Shown: piece after piece, positions 8,432 to 11,417 of the stretch
Layout of the letters: the number at the start of each line of letters is the position of its first letter
How positions within the stretch are numbered: position 1 is the stretch's first letter
Origin: JBGTFE01 sp036403235
GTDB lineage: Bacteria; Acidobacteriota; Blastocatellia; Pyrinomonadales; Pyrinomonadaceae
Length of the DNA: 11,417 bases
Direction of reading: 5' to 3'
Assembly: GCA_036403235.1 (NCBI GenBank)
Contig: DASWRI010000028.1
Coordinates: 1-11,417, forward strand
The notes under the pieces: model-generated
Told to the model about the DNA's origin: nothing
The model's input: the letters and a program-made list of their open reading frames with translations, nothing else
The model's database searches: none
Position numbers and translations under genes: made by a program

Positions 8432-8776
8432 ATGAATCTGCTCATTGTTGAAGACAATCCGAAAATGCGGCTGATGATAAAATCGATCGTCGCCGATTTA
8501 GCCGACCGGATTGACGAATGCGAGGACGGCGGCGAAGCCTTCGCTCTTTATTCAGAAAATCGTCCTGATTGGGTTTTGATGGATATTCACCTCAAAGAAA
8601 CAAGCGGAATTGACGCCACCAAACAAATTACTTCAATCTTTCACGAAGCAAAAATTGTTATCGTCACCAATTACGACGACGCGCATTTTCGACAATCGGC
8701 TCGCGAGGCGGGCGCGTTCGATTATGTTTTGAAGGAAAATCTGCTCGATGTTCGGCGGATTCTGCAAGAGATTTAA
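8432..8776 (+). CDS. Stand-alone receiver-domain response regulator (CheY-like)
   Basis: The 114-residue protein is only a receiver domain. It has the acidic pair E7-D8, the phosphoacceptor D51 in WVLMDIHL, Thr79 in VIVTNYDD and Lys101 in FDYVLKEN, so it should be phosphorylatable. No output domain follows; the stop comes directly after the last receiver helix (RRILQEI). Such proteins act by protein contact or as phosphate carriers. The receiver sequence resembles NarL-type receivers more than chemotaxis CheY (for example SAREAGAFDYVLKEN), so loss of an HTH from a NarL-type regulator is a plausible origin. No kinase gene is adjacent; the nearest is the propeller kinase about 3.8 kb upstream, and the true partner is unknown. 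The only ribosome-binding candidate is AAAGG at 8416-8420, next to the hairpin. Confidence 0.92.
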   Translation: MNLLIVEDNPKMRLMIKSIVADLADRIDECEDGGEAFALYSENRPDWVLMDIHLKETSGIDATKQITSIFHEAKIVIVTNYDDAHFRQSAREAGAFDYVLKENLLDVRRILQEI

Positions 8777-8779
8777 GAT

Positions 8780-8813
8780 GCGGCTTGTATATTTACCAAA
8801 ATATACAAGCCGC
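8780..8813. terminator. Perfect 15-bp hairpin between convergent genes; likely bidirectional terminator
   Basis: GCGGCTTGTATATTT (8780-8794) pairs exactly with 8799-8813 around the four-base loop ACCA. It begins three bases after the stop of the receiver gene and lies between convergent transcription units, where a shared terminator is expected. A T-run is missing downstream in either direction, so termination by stem alone or an RNA-protecting role must be allowed for. Confidence 0.65.
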
Positions 8814-8854
8814 GTTCGCCGCAGCAAATTCGTGCCGCAAATAAATGAATAAAA

Positions 8855-8919
8855 ATTGATAGTTGCTAGTTGATAGTGGAAAACAAACTATCAGTTATCA
8901 ATTATCCACTTTCCACTAT
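8855..8919 (-). repeat. Palindromic intergenic repeat, copy 1 (opposite orientation to copy 2)
   Basis: The arms 8858-8877 and 8887-8906 are imperfect inverted copies (GATAGTT/AACTATC-type units, 16 of 20 positions) around the loop GGAAAACAA. A second, competing inverted pair is perfect over 10 bases: ATAGTGGAAA (8873-8882) and TTTCCACTAT (8910-8919). Read on the - strand, the core GATAGTTTGTTTTCCACTAT is found again, with one base changed, in copy 2 on the + strand. The element supplies the TAG stop (8916-8918) of the hydrolase gene to its right. No transposase is nearby; it resembles a REP- or MITE-type element. Confidence 0.75.
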
Positions 8920-9464
8920 TTTATAAGGTTTTGAATTTCCTTAAACTGCTCGTGGCGCGAATCGCGCATTAATTCAAAAAGCGCCATCTCGACCGATGAA
9001 GACACGACGCCGCTCATGCGCATTTTGCGAAGAGCGGCTTTTTTATCGTGACCGAACCGCGAGCTGACGCAGTCTTCGAGAAGATGGACTTCGTAACCCG
9101 AATTCAGAAGGTCGTGCGCGGTTTGATTGACGCAGACGTGCGCCTCAATACCGCACAAAAGAATTTGGCGCGCGCCGCAATTTTCGAGTTTTTCCACAAA
9201 AGCTTTCGCGCCGCACGAGCTGAACGCCGTTTTTTCGACGAATTCAAAATCCGGCGGCAAGCTGAATAAAAGCTCTTCGGCGGTTCTCCCCAAGCCTTTT
9301 GGATACTGCTCGGTGATGATTACGGGTAAATCGAGAATTTGAAACCCGCGAATCAACATCGAGATGCGCGAAGCGATTTGCTCGAACTCGTTTATCGAAT
9401 GCCGGAACGCTTCCTGCATATCAATCACGACGAGCGCGGTTTTGTCTTTGTCTAAAAGGTTCAT
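8916..9464 (-). CDS. Isochorismatase-family cysteine hydrolase, ISOC1/ISOC2-like
   Basis: The 182-residue protein has the size and motifs of the isochorismatase-like superfamily. The triad is Asp15 in LVVIDMQEAF, Lys78 in FVEKTAFS and Cys111 in GIEAHVCVNQTA, the last after the usual Gly-Ile-Glu turn. TEQYPKGLGRTAEEL (from Thr51) is the hallmark of the ISOC1/ISOC2 branch rather than of true isochorismatase (EntB) or nicotinamidase. Substrates of this branch are poorly defined, so only 'cysteine hydrolase' can be assigned; the cytoplasm is the likely location. It is the last gene of the minus-strand run and lies 58 bases after the other hydrolase gene. The gap is filled by repeat copy 2, which leaves no Shine-Dalgarno before the ATG. 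Its stop codon is provided by repeat copy 1. There is no other in-frame ATG or GTG between the start and the upstream in-frame stop. Confidence 0.93.
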   Translation of the reverse strand: MNLLDKDKTALVVIDMQEAFRHSINEFEQIASRISMLIRGFQILDLPVIITEQYPKGLGRTAEELLFSLPPDFEFVEKTAFSSCGAKAFVEKLENCGARQILLCGIEAHVCVNQTAHDLLNSGYEVHLLEDCVSSRFGHDKKAALRKMRMSGVVSSSVEMALFELMRDSRHEQFKEIQNLIK

Positions 9465-9474
9465 AATAACTGAT

Positions 9475-9545
9475 AGTTGATAGTTGATAATCGATAGTTG
9501 ATAGTTTGTTTTTCACTATCAGTCATCGATTATCAACTATCAATT
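9475..9545 (+). repeat. Palindromic intergenic repeat, copy 2, built from TGATAGT-type units
   Basis: The 31-base arms 9475-9505 and 9515-9545 are inverted copies matching at 27 positions, around the loop TTGTTTTTC (9506-9514). The left arm consists of tandem seven-base units (GTTGATA / GTTGATAATCGATA). Core and loop match copy 1 in reverse orientation over 22 bases with one difference, so both belong to one family rather than being chance simple repeats. The right arm overlaps the 3' end of the upstream hydrolase gene: its last six residues (LIVDNR) and the stop are encoded inside the repeat. Confidence 0.8.
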
Positions 9546-10128
9546 TCTCCAAATTAATCTCGGTTGAAAGCCGGACGTCGGCCTTCAAATATTTTTCGAT
9601 ATATTTTAACGTGTCTTCATTTTCGCTCGCCTCGTTGGCGGCGACGCAATCGCCGGGAACAAGCAAATTAAAATCGCGCATATAAGCGTCGTTGGCCGTG
9701 TATAAAACGCAAATATTGGTTGCAATGCCGGTAATAATTAATGTTCGGCATCCGAGATAATCGAGCAAAATATCCAGCGTCGTCGAATAAAAACCGGAAT
9801 GTTTCGGCTTTAAAACGAAATAATCGTCTTCGTCCGGTTGCAGTATTTCGGCAATCTCCGCGCCTCTGTTTGATTTATCGAGCGCGTGTTCGAGCAATTT
9901 TTTGAAATCCGACTGCCACCTGCCGAAATTATCATTGACGTAGACGCACGGTATTTTGTGCGCTTTGGCTTTATTTTTCAAATCGGCGATTTTCCGCGCC
10001 ATCGGCAGCGCGTATTTGAAGATTTTCTCGGCGTCTTCAAATTCAAAATCGCTGATAATATCAATCAAAAGCAGCACGACCGGCGAGTTGTCGGGTACGC
10101 TGCCGTGTAAATCCTCATTTCTCGACAT
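9523..10128 (-). CDS. Isochorismatase-family cysteine hydrolase (second, distinct type)
   Basis: The 201-residue protein has the superfamily triad: Asp23 in VLLLIDIISDF, Lys107 in FVLKPKHSGFYSTTLD and Cys140 in ITGIATNICVLYTA. K-x-[RK]-x-S-x-F and G-x-x-T-x-x-C-V are the standard forms around the Lys and Cys. It clearly differs from its neighbour at 8916-9464, lacking the QYPKGLG motif, so the pair is not a recent tandem duplication. The substrate cannot be read from sequence; related enzymes hydrolyse amides, nicotinamide, peroxyureidoacrylate or similar compounds. The ATG lies within the end of the small membrane-protein gene (14-base overlap), which suggests coupled translation; an A-rich GAAGCAAAAGAA precedes it instead of a strong Shine-Dalgarno. 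Its C-terminal LIVDNR and TGA are provided by repeat copy 2, so the original C terminus may have been replaced. Confidence 0.93.
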   Translation of the reverse strand: MSRNEDLHGSVPDNSPVVLLLIDIISDFEFEDAEKIFKYALPMARKIADLKNKAKAHKIPCVYVNDNFGRWQSDFKKLLEHALDKSNRGAEIAEILQPDEDDYFVLKPKHSGFYSTTLDILLDYLGCRTLIITGIATNICVLYTANDAYMRDFNLLVPGDCVAANEASENEDTLKYIEKYLKADVRLSTEINLEKLIVDNR

Positions 10129-10303
10129 ATTCTTTTGCTTCTTTTTTTGCCCGGGCGTGTGCCTGCTCGTTTATTTTCTCCTTGTTTTTCTTTTCGAGAT
10201 TGTATTGACGAAAAAAAATGTATGTCGCCACCGTCGACAAGATTAAAATCAAAATCATCATCGCGGTTATAAAAATCATCTCGGCAGTCTCCGAATTGCT
10301 CAT
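10115..10303 (-). CDS. Small single-helix membrane protein of unknown function
   Basis: This frame encodes 62 residues: a short polar start with two Glu, a hydrophobic helix at about residues 9-31 (MIFITAMMILILILSTVATY) and a highly charged, Lys/Glu/Ala-rich tail that is likely helical (KKNKEKINEQAHARAKKE). The positive tail predicts a cytoplasmic C terminus. I know no family for it. Support for a real gene comes from this coherent membrane-plus-helix design, from its place at the head of the hydrolase run and from the 14-base overlap with the next start. It has no evident Shine-Dalgarno. It may recruit or regulate something at the membrane, but this is speculation. Confidence 0.65.
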   Translation of the reverse strand: MSNSETAEMIFITAMMILILILSTVATYIFFRQYNLEKKNKEKINEQAHARAKKEAKEYVEK

Positions 10304-10350
10304 AATTTTAAGTTATCAAAGACCGTCTGAAGAAACAATTAGGCTTGAAT

Positions 10351-10379
10351 TTGACTAAGCGCGATTTACAAACTTTAAT
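10351..10379 (+). promoter_or_regulatory. Candidate acs promoter placed for a leaderless transcript
   Basis: TTGACT (10351-10356, five of six consensus positions) and TTTAAT (10374-10379, five of six) are separated by exactly 17 bases, the best sigma-70-like match seen in the window. The -10 box ends seven bases before the ATG at 10387, so transcription should start at or next to the start codon. The absence of any Shine-Dalgarno in ACTTTAATAAAATCT fits. The 83-base gap is shared with the divergent small membrane-protein gene. Confidence 0.55.
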
Positions 10380-10386
10380 AAAATCT

Positions 10387-11417
10387 ATGAGCCAAACAGA
10401 ATCCGCCAATTTTGAATCCGTTTTAAGCGAATCGAGAGTTTTTCCGCCGCCCGCCGAATTTAGCGAGCAGGCGCATATCAAAAGCTTTGAAGAATACGAG
10501 CGAATCTACGCCGAAGCCGAGAAAGACACTGAAGGGTTCTGGGCGAGCGCGGCGGAAAATCTCCACTGGTTTCAAAAATGGGAGCGCGTTCTGGAATGGA
10601 ACGAGCCGCACGCGAAATGGTTTGTCGGCGGAAAAATAAACGTGTCCTACAACTGTCTCGACCGCCATCTGGAAACGTGGCGGCGCAATAAAGCCGCGAT
10701 AATCTGGGAAGGCGAGCCCGGCGAAATCAGGACTTTGACTTACCGACAGCTTCATTCGGAAGTGTGCAAATTCGCCAACGTGTTGAAAAAGCTCGGCGTC
10801 GAAACGGGCGACCGCGTCGCGCTTTATATGCCGCTCGTGCCCGAGCTCTCGATTGCGATGCTCGCCTGCGCCCGAATCGGCGCAACGCACACCGTGATTT
10901 TTGGCGGATTTTCGGCCGAAGCGATTCGCGACCGGGTCAACGACGGCGAATGTAAATTAATCGTGACGGCCGACGGAGGTTTCCGGCGCGGCGGTGAGAT
11001 TCGTTTGAAAGATACGGTCGACAAAGCGGTCGCGGGCACGCCTTCGGTCAAAAACGTCGTCGTTTTTCGGCGCACCGGCTCAGAAATCGAAATGAAGGAA
11101 AATTTTGATTTCTGGTGGCACGATTTGATGAAAGACGCTTCCGCCGTATGTCCCGCCGAAGAATTGGATTCCGAGCACCCGCTTTATATTCTTTACACAT
11201 CGGGCACGACCGGCAAGCCGAAAGGAATTTTGCACACGACGGGCGGATATCTGACGCAGGTCGCGCTGACGACGAAATGGGTTTTTGATTTGAAGGACGA
11301 AGACGTTTACTGGTGCACCGCCGATGTCGGCTGGGTGACGGGACATTCTTACGTCGTCTACGGCCCGATGGCGAACGGCGCGACCGTTTTGATGTATGAA
11401 GGCGCGCCCCAATTTCC
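10387..11417 (+). CDS. acs: Acetyl-CoA synthetase (AMP-forming), N-terminal half
   Basis: The frame is open from ATG 10387 to the window end and shows 343 residues of an enzyme usually about 650 long, so the 3' half is missing only because of the window edge. It activates acetate with ATP to acetyl-AMP and then forms acetyl-CoA in the cytoplasm. The N-terminal ACAS domain is seen in WFQKWERVLEWNEPHAKWF and in NVSYNCLDRHL. The adenylate-forming core follows, with VALYMPLVPELSIAMLACAR, IGATHTVIFGGFSAEAIRDR and the phosphate-binding YTSGTTGKPKG at 270-280. YWCTADVGWVTGHSYVVYGP (from Y308) is the near-invariant Acs signature and separates it from propionyl- or medium-chain ligases, though propionyl-CoA synthetase is not fully excluded because the acyl pocket lies downstream. 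The regulatory acetylation Lys near the C terminus is outside the window. The ATG is the first in the frame and sits seven bases after a good -10 box. It is divergent from the hydrolase run. Confidence 0.96.
   Translation, partial: MSQTESANFESVLSESRVFPPPAEFSEQAHIKSFEEYERIYAEAEKDTEGFWASAAENLHWFQKWERVLEWNEPHAKWFVGGKINVSYNCLDRHLETWRRNKAAIIWEGEPGEIRTLTYRQLHSEVCKFANVLKKLGVETGDRVALYMPLVPELSIAMLACARIGATHTVIFGGFSAEAIRDRVNDGECKLIVTADGGFRRGGEIRLKDTVDKAVAGTPSVKNVVVFRRTGSEIEMKENFDFWWHDLMKDASAVCPAEELDSEHPLYILYTSGTTGKPKGILHTTGGYLTQVALTTKWVFDLKDEDVYWCTADVGWVTGHSYVVYGPMANGATVLMYEGAPQF

Noticed and set aside
8855..9545. CRISPR array or insertion sequence
   Set aside because: Only two palindromic copies in inverted orientation, no regular spacers, no cas genes and no transposase; the gene between them is a normal hydrolase.
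10423..11412. Antisense frames of 83 to 155 residues opposite acs
   Set aside because: The + strand frame gives an unmistakable acetyl-CoA synthetase; the antisense frames are composition shadows without motifs.

Overview
The window looks like chromosomal DNA of a Gram-negative, soil-type bacterium with mid-range GC. The architectures fit Acidobacteriota, possibly Blastocatellia: a two-component sensor with a large periplasmic propeller, secreted clostripain-like protease, many AT-rich intergenic hairpins and few clear Shine-Dalgarno sites. This placement is an inference from gene style, not from a marker gene. No rRNA, tRNA, CRISPR array, phage gene or transposase is visible, and no gene-free stretch exceeds 300 bases.

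Left part (1-5288, + strand): the 3' end of a large repeat-rich protein of unknown function is followed by a complete two-component system. The sensor kinase has a signal peptide, 14 propeller blades, a Y_Y_Y domain, one membrane helix and a DesK/NarX-type kinase core. Its NarL/FixJ-type response regulator overlaps it by four bases (ATGA), so the pair is almost certainly co-translated.

Middle (5289-8776, + strand): a compact control region with a perfect TTCACATA palindrome and a plausible sigma-70-like promoter precedes a DUF4436-like membrane protein and a secreted clostripain-family (C11) cysteine protease with its His/Cys dyad intact. A long perfect hairpin separates these from a stand-alone receiver-domain response regulator. 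The order suggests that the upstream two-component system could control the DUF4436/protease pair, but nothing in the sequence proves it.

Right part (8777-10303, - strand): a run of three genes encodes a 62-residue single-helix membrane protein and two different isochorismatase-like cysteine hydrolases. Two related palindromic repeats lie on either side of the last hydrolase gene in opposite orientation. They share a loop, and each supplies the stop codon of the gene that runs into it.

Right edge (10304-11417): acetyl-CoA synthetase (acs), cut by the window end, is divergent from the hydrolase run. Its best promoter ends seven bases before the ATG and no Shine-Dalgarno sequence is present, so it may be read from a leaderless transcript.

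Most of the window is recognisable. The points most worth a second look are the inverted pair of hairpin repeats around the hydrolase gene, the palindromic control region before the DUF4436/protease pair, and the apparently leaderless acs.
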